From NCBI RefSeq assembly GCF_003047265.1, contig NZ_PZYY01000001.1, forward strand, positions 62,001 to 126,000: DNA of 64,000 nucleotides, in the 5' to 3' direction. This DNA is from Nocardioides terrigena. GTDB taxonomy: Bacteria; Actinomycetota; Actinomycetes; Propionibacteriales; Nocardioidaceae. Both the position numbers and the translations under genes were made by a program. Positions 52,719 to 61,745 of this stretch are shown here, piece by piece (position 1 is the first letter of the stretch; each line of letters starts with the position of its first letter). The notes under the pieces are model-generated. The model ran no database searches, was not told the DNA's origin, and saw nothing but the letters and a program-made list of their open reading frames with translations.

Positions 52719-55052
52719 TTACCCACCCACGGCGTGCGTGAGGAGCAGGTCCAGCAGCGCGACCGCGCCGGGCTTGTCGAGCGGGTTGTTCTGGTTGCCG
52801 CACTTGGGCGACTGGATGCACGACGGGCACCCGCTCTCGCACTCGCAGCCGGCGATCGCCTCGCGGGTGGCCGTCAGCCACTCGTGGGCGGCGTGGAAGC
52901 CCCGCTCGGCGAAGCCGGCGCCACCGGGGTGCCCGTCGTGCACGAAGACGGTGAGCCGTCCGGTGTCGGAGTGCAGGGCGGTCGAGACCCCACCGATGTC
53001 CCACCGGTCGCACGTGGCGAACAGCGGCAGCAGGCCGATGGAGCAGTGCTCGGCCGCGTGCGCCGCGCCGGGCAGGTCGGCAGCGGCCAGCCCCGACTCG
53101 GCCAGCAGGTCGGCCGGGACGGTCCACCACACGGCCGTGGTGCGCAGCGAGCGCTCCGGCAGGTCCAGGGGCTCCTCGCCCAACACCTCGCCGCCGGGCT
53201 GGCGTCGCCGGAGGAAGGACACCACCTGGTGCGACACGTCGACCTCGCCGAGCGAGAGCCGGCAGGCACCCCAGTCGCGGTGCTCGCGCTCGGCCAGCAC
53301 CGTGATGTCGGTGACCTCGCGGGCCGACGTCGAGTAGTCGGGGTCGGCGGGGTGCATGACCGCCACGTGCTCGTCGAGGTCGAGCGAGTCGACCAGCCAG
53401 GTCTCGCCGCGGTGGACGTAGACCGCGCCGGGATGGGCCGTGCCGTGGGCGCTCGCCCCGTCCACGGTGCCGATGACCCGTCCCGTGGACGACTCGATCA
53501 GCTGCACCTGCGCGCCGCCGGTGGAGCGGATGTCGGCGAGGTCGCTGGCGCGCCGACGGTCGGTCCAGAACCAGCCCCGGGCCCGCTTGCGCAGCAGGCC
53601 GCTCTCGACCAGCCGGTCCACGACCTCGCGGGCGGTCGGTCCGAAGAGCGGCAGGTCGTCCTCGGTCAGGGGTGCCTCCTGCGCCGCGGCGCACAGGTGC
53701 GGGCCGAGGACGTAGGGGTTGGTCGGGTCGAAGACCGTCGCCTCCACGGGTCGGCCGATCAGCGCTTCCGGGTGGCTGACGAGATAGGTGTCCAGCGGGT
53801 CGTCGCGTGCGACGAGGATGCCGAGCGCGTCCTGGGCTCCACGCCCGGCCCGCCCGACCTGCTGCCACAGGGCGGCCCGGGTGCCGGGGAAGCCGGCGAT
53901 CAGCACCGCGTCGAGCCCGCTGATGTCGATGCCCAGCTCGAGGGCGTTGGTGGCGGCCAGCCCGGTGAGCTCCCCGCGACGCAGCGACGACTCCAGGGCC
54001 CTTCGCTCCTCCGGCAGGTAGCCGCCCCGGTAGGCGGCCACGCGGGACGGCAGTGAGGGATCGACCTCGGCCAGCAGCTCGGCCGCGGTGAGTGCCACCT
54101 GCTCGGCGCCCCGCCGTGACCGCACGAACGCCAGCGTGCGCACGTCCTCGGCGACCAGGTCGGCCAGCAGGTCGGCGACCTCCGACGATGCGGCGCGGCG
54201 TACGGGCGCTCCGTTCTCGCCGGCATGGCTGACGAACGGCGGCTCCCACAGCAGCAGCGAGACCTGCCCGCGGGGGGAGTGGTCGGCCGTGACCGCCTCG
54301 ACGGGCAGTCCGGTGAGCCGCCCGGCGGCGACCTCCGGGTCGGACACGGTCGCGGAGGCCAGCACGAAGGTCGGCGACGCGCCGTACATCGCGCAGACCC
54401 GGCGCAGGCGGCGCAGCACGTGGGCCACGTGCGCGCCGAAGACACCGCGGTAGTGGTGGCACTCGTCCACCACGACGTACTCCAGCGAGGCGAAGAACGA
54501 CGCCCAGCGGGCGTGGCCGGGCAGCAGCGAGCGGTGCAACATGTCGGGGTTGGTGAGGACGTACTCCCCGAAGTCGCGCGTCCACTCCCGCTGCTCGCGG
54601 GGGCTGTCGCCGTCGTGGGTGGCGGCGCGGACGTCCAGCCCGAGCCCGGCGACGGTGGCCAGCTGGTCGTGGGCGAGCGCCTTGGTGGGCGCGAGGTAGA
54701 GCACGCCGGCGCCCCGCTCGCCCCGGGCGCCGCGCGAGGCGCGGATCGCGGCCAGCGCGGGCAGCTGGTAGGCCAGCGACTTGCCCGACGCCGTCCCGGT
54801 CGCCAGGACGACGTGGTGACCGGTGTGCGCGGCGTCGGCGGCGGCCGCCTGGTGTTGCCACGGCCGGGTGATCCCCGCGGCGACGAAGGCGCCCCGGACG
54901 TCGTCCGGGACCCAGGCGGGCCAGTCGGCGAAGCGGGCGGTGCGGGGTGGCAGCACCTCGAGGTGACGCAGCCGGTCCTCCCGTCCCGGCACGCCGGTGA
55001 GCCGGTCGACGAGGGCGGCGACCGAGCGGTGTGCAGGAGTCGCGGTGGCCAC
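52719..55052 (-). CDS. DECH-box helicase of the Tad neighbourhood (MrfA-like, DUF1998)
   Basis: A 777-residue superfamily 2 helicase. Walker A is ATGTASGKS (84-92), motif II is D196-E-C-H199, with RGAEQVA-type motif IV and the GRAGRGAQD motif VI. The C-terminal DUF1998 zone carries four cysteines in C-x-C-x3-C-x2-C-x5-C form. This is the family repeatedly found next to actinobacterial CpaE/Tad genes (Rv3649-like) and related to MrfA, a mitomycin-repair helicase. GTG 55052 is the best start; an upstream in-frame GTG would extend it by 27 residues. Confidence 0.88.
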   Translation of the reverse strand: MATATPAHRSVAALVDRLTGVPGREDRLRHLEVLPPRTARFADWPAWVPDDVRGAFVAAGITRPWQHQAAAADAAHTGHHVVLATGTASGKSLAYQLPALAAIRASRGARGERGAGVLYLAPTKALAHDQLATVAGLGLDVRAATHDGDSPREQREWTRDFGEYVLTNPDMLHRSLLPGHARWASFFASLEYVVVDECHHYRGVFGAHVAHVLRRLRRVCAMYGASPTFVLASATVSDPEVAAGRLTGLPVEAVTADHSPRGQVSLLLWEPPFVSHAGENGAPVRRAASSEVADLLADLVAEDVRTLAFVRSRRGAEQVALTAAELLAEVDPSLPSRVAAYRGGYLPEERRALESSLRRGELTGLAATNALELGIDISGLDAVLIAGFPGTRAALWQQVGRAGRGAQDALGILVARDDPLDTYLVSHPEALIGRPVEATVFDPTNPYVLGPHLCAAAQEAPLTEDDLPLFGPTAREVVDRLVESGLLRKRARGWFWTDRRRASDLADIRSTGGAQVQLIESSTGRVIGTVDGASAHGTAHPGAVYVHRGETWLVDSLDLDEHVAVMHPADPDYSTSAREVTDITVLAEREHRDWGACRLSLGEVDVSHQVVSFLRRRQPGGEVLGEEPLDLPERSLRTTAVWWTVPADLLAESGLAAADLPGAAHAAEHCSIGLLPLFATCDRWDIGGVSTALHSDTGRLTVFVHDGHPGGAGFAERGFHAAHEWLTATREAIAGCECESGCPSCIQSPKCGNQNNPLDKPGAVALLDLLLTHAVGG

Positions 55053-55274
55053 CAGCGCAGTGTCGCAAACGCCGCCGACAACGGCGCCCGCGGCGGTCCC
55101 GACGACCGTGCGCGCGCAGGGTGGCACCACCATCGGGGAGGGTCGCCGGGACGGGCATGGAGATACCTGCTCCCGGGTACGCCTGCGCAGTTCGCCCCCA
55201 CGTGGTTTGATACTGCCGACAGCATTCGGGGCGACTGGCTCCGTGTGACTATTTCTCCCGGACCTGGAGCAGTC

Positions 55275-55613
55275 GTGGATCTGACCCTTGCGACCCGCGA
55301 GGTCGACGGCCGTGCCGTCGTCGCGGTGGGCGGTGAGATCGATGTCTACACGGCGCCCAAGCTGCGTGACCAGATCACCGAGCTGGTCGGTGCGGGCTCC
55401 TACAACATCGTGATCGACCTCGAAGCAGTCGAGTTCCTCGACTCCACGGGGCTCGGCGTGCTGGTCGGCGGCCTCAAGAAGGTCCGCGCCCACGACGGCT
55501 CCCTCGAGCTCATCTGCAGCCAGGAGCGGCTGCTCAAGATCTTCCGCATCACCGGTCTGGCGAAGGTGTTCGTGATCCACGACTCCGCCGACCCGTCGGT
55601 CGCCACGGGCTGA
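55275..55613 (+). CDS. STAS-domain anti-sigma factor antagonist
   Basis: A 112-residue single STAS domain. [12 protein letters not shown] holds the serine that the anti-sigma kinase phosphorylates (SpoIIAA/RsbV-type), and [12 protein letters not shown] is the last helix. It would release a SigB/SigF-like sigma factor from an RsbW kinase. No such kinase or sigma factor lies here. GTG start follows GGAGC. Divergent from the helicase gene by 222 bp. Confidence 0.92.
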   Translation: MDLTLATREVDGRAVVAVGGEIDVYTAPKLRDQITELVGAGSYNIVIDLEAVEFLDSTGLGVLVGGLKKVRAHDGSLELICSQERLLKIFRITGLAKVFVIHDSADPSVATG

Positions 55614-55637
55614 CCCCCTGAGAGGTGTGTGTCGCGC

Positions 55638-55656
55638 ATCACGTGTCGCACGTGAT
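55638..55656. promoter_or_regulatory. Perfect dyad between the STAS gene and hppA
   Basis: ATCACGTG-TCG-CACGTGAT has 8-bp arms and a 3-bp centre. It lies 25 bp after the STAS stop and 65 bp before hppA. It may be a terminator or an operator; TGTGT-N6-TCACG overlapping its left side resembles a weak Crp site. A -10-like TAGACT follows at 55673. Confidence 0.45.
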
Positions 55657-55720
55657 CTGTGACACATCTGCGTAGACTCCCGCGCGTTCGCACACTCGAA
55701 CCACTGCCAGGAGGACGCAC

Positions 55721-58039
55721 ATGACGGGGATCAACCCAGTCGTCGTGACGCCGGAGCTCACTGGCGGCAATCTCGTGCTGGTCATCGTCGTCGCCGTGAT
55801 CGCGCTCGCCGCGCTCGCGATGGCTGCGATGTTCCGCCAGCAGGTCATGGCCGCCGCTGAGGGCACCGACAACATGAAGACCATCGCCAGGGCCGTGCAG
55901 GAAGGCGCCAACGCCTACCTCGCGCGACAGTTCCGCACGCTCGCCATCTTCGCGGCGATCGCGTTCTTCGCGCTGCTCGTGCTACCGGCCGACGACATGA
56001 CCGTGCGGATCTTCCGCTCGGTGTTCTTCATCGTCGGTGCCGGCTTCTCCGCTGCGGTGGGCTACCTGGGCATGAACCTCGCGGTGCGCGCCAACCTCCG
56101 TGTCGCCGCCGCCGCCGAGTCCACCGGTCGCGAGAACGCCATGCGGATCGGCCTGCGGACCGGCGCCATGGTCGGCATGCTCACGGTCGGCCTCGGCCTC
56201 CTCGGCGCCAGCCTGGTCGTGCTGTTCTTCCAGGACTCGGCCCCCGACGTGCTCGAGGGCTTCGGCTTCGGCGCGGCCCTCCTCGCGATGTTCATGCGTG
56301 TCGGCGGCGGCATCTTCACCAAGGCGGCCGACGTCGGCGCCGACCTGGTGGGCAAGGTCGAGCAGAACATCCCCGAGGACGACCCGCGCAACGCCGCGAC
56401 GATCGCCGACAACGTGGGTGACAACGTCGGTGACTGCGCCGGCATGGCCGCCGACCTCTTCGAGTCGTACGCCGTGACGCTGGTCGCCGCGCTGATCCTC
56501 GGGTCGCAGGCCTTCGGCGACAAGGGGCTCGTCTACCCGCTGCTGATCCCGGCCATCGGTGCCCTCACCGCGGTGGCGGGCGTCTACCTCACCCGGCCCA
56601 AGGTGGGCGAGAACGGCCTCACCACGATCAACCGGTCGTTCTACCTCTCCTCGGGCATCGCCGCCCTGGCCAGCGTGGTGCTGTCCTACGTCTACCTGCC
56701 GAGCAGCTTCTCCGAGTTCACCAACATCTCCGAGAACCTGGTCGCCGCCGAGGGCGACCCGCGCTTCATCGCCTCGGCCGCCGTGGTCATCGGCATCGTG
56801 ATGTCCGCGGGCATCTTGGCGCTCACCGGCTACTACACCGGCACGGAGTACCGCCCGGTCAAGGACGTCGGCAAGACGTCGCTGACGGGTGCCGCCACGG
56901 TGATCCTGTCCGGCCTGTCGGTCGGCTTCGAGTCCGCGGTCTACACCACGCTGGTCATCGGCGCCGCCGTCTTCGGGGCCTACCTGCTGGGTGGCGCGGC
57001 GCTGACCGTGTCGCTGTTCGCGGTGGCCCTCGCCGGTTGTGGCCTCCTGACCACCGTCGGCGTCATCGTCGCCATGGACACCTTCGGTCCGGTCTCGGAC
57101 AACGCCCAGGGCATCGCCGAGATGTCCGGCGACGTGAGCGAGGAGGGGGCCCAGATCCTCACCGAGCTCGACGCCGTCGGCAACACCACCAAGGCGATCA
57201 CCAAGGGCATCGCGATCGCCACCGCGGTGCTGGCGGCGACCGCGCTCTTCGGGTCCTACGCCACCTCGGTCTTCGAGGCCCTGCTGGAGGCGAATCCCGC
57301 CCCGGACGAGTTCATCCAGTTCGACGTCTTCAACCCCGCCGTCCTCGTCGGCGTCCTGCTCGGCGCGTGCGTCGTGTTCCTCTTCTCGGGCCTGGCGATC
57401 AACGCCGTCGCCCGAGCCGCGGGAGCCGTCGTCTTCGAGGTGCGGCGCCAGTTCCGCGAGATCCCCGGGATCATGGAGGGCACCGGTCGTCCGGAGTACG
57501 GCAAGGTCGTCGACATCGTCACCAAGGACTCGCTGCGCGAGCTCGTGACGCCCGGCATCCTGGCCGTCCTGGCCCCCATCGCCGTGGGCTTCGGCCTCGG
57601 CGTGACGGCGCTGGCCGGCTTCCTCGCCGGTGCGATCGGCACCGGCACCCTGATGGCCGTCTTCCTGGCCAACGCGGGCGGCGCCTGGGACAACGCCAAG
57701 AAGCTGGTCGAGGACGGGCACCACGGTGGCAAGGGGTCGCCCGCCCACGAGGCGACGGTCATCGGCGACACCGTGGGTGACCCGTTCAAGGACACCGCCG
57801 GCCCGGCCATCAACCCGCTCCTCAAGGTGATGAACCTCGTCTCGCTGCTCATCGCGAGCGCGATCGTCTCCCTGAGCGTGGGCGAGGACCAGAACGACGT
57901 CCTGCGCATCGCCATCGCCCTGGTGGCGGTCGCGATCATCGCCGGCTCGATCTACATCTCCAAGCAGCGCGGGGTCGCCATCAGCGACGACGGTGACAAC
58001 ACCGGCAGCTCGTCGATGACGCCGCACGCCCACAGCTGA
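55721..58039 (+). CDS. hppA: Proton-translocating membrane pyrophosphatase, K+-independent type
   Basis: A 772-residue protein with about 16 spans. DVGADLVGKVEQNIPEDD is the substrate-binding signature, with further DNVGDNVGDCAGMAADLFESY and DTVGDPFKDTAGPA aspartate motifs. Lysine in GNTTKAITKG marks the K+-independent subfamily, which pumps H+. It hydrolyses pyrophosphate, for example from the Acs and aminoacylation reactions, and stores energy in the proton gradient. Tail of about 15 polar residues. Followed by a clear hairpin. Confidence 0.95.
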   Translation: MTGINPVVVTPELTGGNLVLVIVVAVIALAALAMAAMFRQQVMAAAEGTDNMKTIARAVQEGANAYLARQFRTLAIFAAIAFFALLVLPADDMTVRIFRSVFFIVGAGFSAAVGYLGMNLAVRANLRVAAAAESTGRENAMRIGLRTGAMVGMLTVGLGLLGASLVVLFFQDSAPDVLEGFGFGAALLAMFMRVGGGIFTKAADVGADLVGKVEQNIPEDDPRNAATIADNVGDNVGDCAGMAADLFESYAVTLVAALILGSQAFGDKGLVYPLLIPAIGALTAVAGVYLTRPKVGENGLTTINRSFYLSSGIAALASVVLSYVYLPSSFSEFTNISENLVAAEGDPRFIASAAVVIGIVMSAGILALTGYYTGTEYRPVKDVGKTSLTGAATVILSGLSVGFESAVYTTLVIGAAVFGAYLLGGAALTVSLFAVALAGCGLLTTVGVIVAMDTFGPVSDNAQGIAEMSGDVSEEGAQILTELDAVGNTTKAITKGIAIATAVLAATALFGSYATSVFEALLEANPAPDEFIQFDVFNPAVLVGVLLGACVVFLFSGLAINAVARAAGAVVFEVRRQFREIPGIMEGTGRPEYGKVVDIVTKDSLRELVTPGILAVLAPIAVGFGLGVTALAGFLAGAIGTGTLMAVFLANAGGAWDNAKKLVEDGHHGGKGSPAHEATVIGDTVGDPFKDTAGPAINPLLKVMNLVSLLIASAIVSLSVGEDQNDVLRIAIALVAVAIIAGSIYISKQRGVAISDDGDNTGSSSMTPHAHS

Positions 58040-58054
58040 CCGCAACACCTCCCG

Positions 58055-58086
58055 CTGGCCCGTCGTGCACCCGCACGGCGGGCCAG
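58055..58086 (+). terminator. Hairpin after hppA
   Basis: CTGGCCCGTCGTGC (58055-58068) pairs with GCACGGCGGGCCAG (58073-58086) over 14 bp with one T-G pair, around a 4-base loop, 15 bp after the hppA stop. Confidence 0.8.
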
Positions 58087-58144
58087 TGACATGTCGTGGC
58101 GAGGGCTGCCGAGCCGGGCGAGGGCGGCTGGAAGGATGGCGGCC

Positions 58145-58942
58145 ATGGAGCGCATCGCCCTCGTCTCGGACGTGCACGGCAACCTCACCGCCCTCGAGGC
58201 GGTCCTCGCGGACATCGATCGCCGGGGGATCTCGCGGGTCTTCAACCTCGGCGACTACGTCGGCAAGGGCCCGCGGGGTCGCGAGGTGGTCGAGCTGTGC
58301 AAGGAGCGTTGCGAGGTCAACCTGCTGGGCAACTGGGACGACTTCCTGCCCGACCCCGACCGCGAGTTCGACAGCGAGGCCCTGCAGTTCTGGCTGGCCC
58401 AGCTGGGACCGGGCCAAGGTGAGTGGTTGCGCGGGCTCCCGTTCAACCACGACTTCTGGCTGAGCGGTCGACGGGTGCGGCTCTTCCACGCCAGCGAGGA
58501 GACCGTGCACCGGCGGGTGCGCTACGTCCGCACCCAGGAGGAGTTCGAGGGGCTCTTCACCCACACCGACGCCACGGGCGGCGGCCCGGTGCCCGACCTG
58601 GTCGGGTACGCCGACACGCACGACCCGCTCTACGAGTGCCAGCTCGAGGGACGCACCACCTTCAACACCGGCAGCGTCGGCAACTGCATGGGCGACCCGA
58701 CGCCGATGTACTGCATCCTCGAGGGCGAGCTCGGCAGCGAGGAGCCGGCCCCGTGGTCGGTGTCCTTCGCCCGCGTCCCGTACGACGTGGAGGCCGAGCT
58801 CGCGGTGGCCCGTGCGATGGGCGCCCCCCAGTACGACGGCTACGAGGTCGAGCTGCGCCACGGGATCTACCGCGGCGCCCTCGACGAGTGGCGCTCGGGC
58901 GAACCGATGACCGGCTACCACGACAGGGGAGTCAACGCATGA
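58145..58942 (+). CDS. YfcE/MJ0936-like metallophosphoesterase
   Basis: A 265-residue calcineurin-fold phosphodiesterase: SDVHGNLTALEAVL, GDYVGKGP, GNWDD, a histidine in LFHASEE, and GYADTHDP near the fifth motif (G-x-T-H form). The short form of the family, acting on small phosphodiesters or nucleotides. ATG 58145 (MERIAL) is preferred; two upstream ATGs are possible. Its stop overlaps the next gene's start (ATGA). Confidence 0.87.
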   Translation: MERIALVSDVHGNLTALEAVLADIDRRGISRVFNLGDYVGKGPRGREVVELCKERCEVNLLGNWDDFLPDPDREFDSEALQFWLAQLGPGQGEWLRGLPFNHDFWLSGRRVRLFHASEETVHRRVRYVRTQEEFEGLFTHTDATGGGPVPDLVGYADTHDPLYECQLEGRTTFNTGSVGNCMGDPTPMYCILEGELGSEEPAPWSVSFARVPYDVEAELAVARAMGAPQYDGYEVELRHGIYRGALDEWRSGEPMTGYHDRGVNA

Positions 58943-60387
58943 GCCTCGACTTCACCGGACCCCTGCGCGACGCCCTCGTCGCGGCCGACTTCACCTACGA
59001 CGGCGTCGCCGGCCAGCTGGGCGAGGCCGGCCACCGCGCGCTGAGCCGCAACGAGACCACGTCGGGCCTGCGGCGTACGACGGACGGCAGCCCGCTCTCC
59101 ACCCTGACCCGGCTCTTCCTGCTCGAGGCGCCGGTGTCCCACGACGAGGCGGAGCGGGCGCTCCCCGGGCTCGTCGACCGGCTCTGCAACGCGGGCCTGC
59201 TCGAGCAGAGCGTGGGGGAGGTGGCGGCGCGGCTCGACTGCCGGCCCTACCGCACCGACGAGGAGGACCTGTGGATCGTCTCCGACCTCACGCCCGGCCT
59301 CGACGGCGCCCCGAACCGGGTCGGCAGCGACCACGTGCTCGGCATCTCCAGCGCGTCGACCAGCCTGGCCCAGCTCACGATCCGCGAGCCCGTCGACCGC
59401 GCCCTCGACCTCGGCACGGGCTGCGGCGTCCAGGCCCTGCACCTCGCCGCCCACGCCCGTGAGGTCGTCGCGACCGACGTCAACACCCGGGCGCTGTGGA
59501 TGACACGGATCAACGCGGCGCTCAACGAGGTGACCGTGGACGTGCGGGAGGGGTCGTTCTTCGAGCCGTTGCGCGGGGAGCGATTCGACCTCATCGCGAC
59601 CAACCCGCCGTTCGTCATCTCCCCGGCGACCGGTGAGCGACTCGTCTACCGCGACTCCGGCCTGCCCGGCGACCGGGTCGTCGAGGACATCGTGCGCCAG
59701 GCGCCGGACCTGCTCGCCGACGGCGGGTGGTGCCAGGTGCTGGGCAACTGGGTGATCGAGCGCGGCCGGCCGTGGGACGAGCGCCTCGCGACCTGGCTGG
59801 ACGCCGACTGCGACGCCCTGGTCGTCCAGCGCGAGGTCGTGGACCCGAGCGAGTACGTCGAGCTGTGGCTCAAGGACGCCGGGCTGCACGGCGGCGACGA
59901 CTACGTCCGCCGCTACGACACCTGGTTGTCGTGGTTCGACGAGCAGGGCATCGAGGGTGTCGGCTTCGGCTGGCTCAACCTGCGGCGTACCGGGGGCGGG
60001 AGCCACCAGCTGCTGGACTGGCCCTACGACGTCGAGCAGCCCATCGGCCCGGCGATCGCCGAGTGGGGCGCTGCGGTCGGCGCCGAGGTCACGGAGGCCG
60101 ACCACCTCGTGGCGCGGCCCGACCTGCTCCAGGAGACGCAGGGCAGCCCCGGCGCCGAGGATCCCTCGACCATCGTGGTGCGCCAGCAACGGGGGCTGCG
60201 CAGGGCTCGCCAGGTCGACAACGCCGAGGCGGCCTTCGTGGGGGCCTGCGACGGCGACCTCGCCGTCGGGCAGATCATCGGTGCGTTGGCGCAGCTGTTG
60301 GAGCGGGACGTCGACGAGGTACGCCGGACGCTGCTGCCCGTCGTCGACGAGCTGGTGGCGGAGGGGTTCCTCGTGCGGGACCGGTGA
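58939..60387 (+). CDS. HemK/RlmG-like class I methyltransferase with extra terminal domains
   Basis: A 482-residue protein. The central SAM domain (about 145-300) has DLGTGCGVQALHLA and the N-P-P-F motif of N-methyltransferases acting on nitrogen in glutamine, adenine or guanine. It is flanked by an N-terminal helical domain (1-130) and a C-terminal winged domain (about 380-482, ending in VDELVAEGFLVRD). This three-part form is common in actinobacteria; its target is not established. It overlaps the phosphoesterase gene. Confidence 0.85.
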   Translation: MSLDFTGPLRDALVAADFTYDGVAGQLGEAGHRALSRNETTSGLRRTTDGSPLSTLTRLFLLEAPVSHDEAERALPGLVDRLCNAGLLEQSVGEVAARLDCRPYRTDEEDLWIVSDLTPGLDGAPNRVGSDHVLGISSASTSLAQLTIREPVDRALDLGTGCGVQALHLAAHAREVVATDVNTRALWMTRINAALNEVTVDVREGSFFEPLRGERFDLIATNPPFVISPATGERLVYRDSGLPGDRVVEDIVRQAPDLLADGGWCQVLGNWVIERGRPWDERLATWLDADCDALVVQREVVDPSEYVELWLKDAGLHGGDDYVRRYDTWLSWFDEQGIEGVGFGWLNLRRTGGGSHQLLDWPYDVEQPIGPAIAEWGAAVGAEVTEADHLVARPDLLQETQGSPGAEDPSTIVVRQQRGLRRARQVDNAEAAFVGACDGDLAVGQIIGALAQLLERDVDEVRRTLLPVVDELVAEGFLVRDR

Positions 60388-60441
60388 CCACCCGGGTGCA
60401 TCCGTGGGGCGGGTGGTGCGCGGACTTCTGACAGTTTTCAT

Positions 60442-60489
60442 GCAAAAGTTGCGCGATCGTTGACGTGATGTCCGTCACCCTCCTAGTTT
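60442..60489 (+). promoter_or_regulatory. Promoter with LacI-like operator before the isomerase gene
   Basis: TTGACG at 60460 and TAGTTT at 60484 with an 18-bp spacer form a good -35/-10 pair. Just upstream, GCAA-AAG-TTGC (60442-60452) is a small dyad like operators of LacI-family sugar repressors. This AT-richer patch stands out from its surroundings. Confidence 0.5.
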
Positions 60490-60544
60490 CGAGGCCACCC
60501 ACCACCGACACGGGCGCGCCCGGCGCCCCGAGAAGAGGCCTGAG

Positions 60545-61552
60545 ATGTGTTCCGGACATGACGGAGAAGGCGCGCTGCGCGAGTCCCTCGAGAGGCAGGG
60601 GGCGAGCCGTCGCAACCTGATCCGCGGCGCCTTCGCGGGGGCCGCGGGCGCCGCCGCCCTCGGCGCCGGCGTAGGGGCCGCGACGCCAGCGGCCGCCCAC
60701 GGCAAGGGTCGTGGCCGGGGCCGGGGCCACGGCCGCAGCCACGAGGTGGCCACCGACCGGATCAGCATCCAGCTCTACACGCTGCGGTCGGCGATGACCT
60801 CGGACACCCAGATCAAGCTGGTCCTCGACCAGCTGGCCAAGTTCGGCTACGAGCGGGTCGAGCGTGCCGGGCTCTACTCCTACAGCGCCGCCCAGCTCAA
60901 GGCGCTGCTCGACGAGCGCGACATCTGGGCCAGCTCCAGCCACGACGGTGTCAGCAACAGGGACGCGGCCGCGCTCAACAAGAAGCTCGACGACGCCAAC
61001 ACCTTCGGGCAGAAGTACCTCAACGTCCCGTACTTCAACTCGCCGGACAAGGCCGCGTGGCAGGACCTCGCCGACCAGATGAACACCGAGGCGGCGGCGG
61101 CACGCAGGCGTGGCCTCCGCTACGGCTACCACAACCACGCCCACGAGTTCACGATCACGTTCCCCGACGGCACGACGCCGTGGGAGGTGCTGATGTCCGA
61201 GCTCGACCCGAGGCTCGTGCACCTCGAGGTCGACCTCTACTGGGCCTACACCGCCGGGGTCAACCTCCTCGAGGCGGATCCGCTGGCCTTCGCCAACGAG
61301 GTCATCCGCACGGCCCCGCTCGAGGTGCGGCAGTACCACGTCAAGGACCGGCACGGCGACGACGCGCTCGCGCTCTTCGGGGACGAGCAGCCGGGCGACA
61401 TGGCCGACCTCGGCATGGGGGTCATCGACTTCCCGGCGATCTTCAGGCGTCACCAGGTCGAGGAGTACATCGTCGAGAACGACACCCCCGACTTCAACCC
61501 GGTGACGACGGCAGCCATCGGGAAGCTGTACCTGGAGGACGTCGAGTTCTGA
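60545..61552 (+). CDS. Tat-exported sugar phosphate isomerase/epimerase-like protein
   Basis: A 335-residue protein. The N-terminus has the twin-arginine motif S-R-R-N-L-I-R (21-27) followed by an Ala/Gly-rich hydrophobic stretch and A-A-A cleavage near 51. A Gly/Arg/His-rich linker follows, then a xylose-isomerase-like TIM barrel (about 70-335) with SIQLYTLR, YHNHAHEF and EVDLYW metal ligands (H, E, D). Tat export suggests that it folds with its metal before leaving the cell. The sugar substrate is unknown; a LacI-like operator fits sugar control. Confidence 0.88.
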   Translation: MCSGHDGEGALRESLERQGASRRNLIRGAFAGAAGAAALGAGVGAATPAAAHGKGRGRGRGHGRSHEVATDRISIQLYTLRSAMTSDTQIKLVLDQLAKFGYERVERAGLYSYSAAQLKALLDERDIWASSSHDGVSNRDAAALNKKLDDANTFGQKYLNVPYFNSPDKAAWQDLADQMNTEAAAARRRGLRYGYHNHAHEFTITFPDGTTPWEVLMSELDPRLVHLEVDLYWAYTAGVNLLEADPLAFANEVIRTAPLEVRQYHVKDRHGDDALALFGDEQPGDMADLGMGVIDFPAIFRRHQVEEYIVENDTPDFNPVTTAAIGKLYLEDVEF

Positions 61553-61567
61553 TCCACCCCCCGGAGC

Positions 61568-61595
61568 GGGCCCCACGTCGATCGACGTGGGGCCC
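61568..61595 (+). terminator. Palindromic terminator after the isomerase gene
   Basis: The 28-base run is a perfect palindrome: GGGCCCCACG(TCGATCGA)CGTGGGGCCC. It folds into a GC-rich stem of at least 12 bp with a tetraloop, 15 bp after the stop codon. Confidence 0.85.
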
Positions 61596-61745
61596 GTGCC
61601 GTGCCCGGGGAGAGGGGGTCCGGGCCCGCCTCGCCCGGGGGCGTCGTACGCCGCGCCGGTGCCCGCCGCCGGTCGCCCCGGCTGGAGTTGTCGCCCCGGA
61701 GCGCTACGGTTGCCGCGCATCACCGAATCAGGAAGCAGGAATCAC

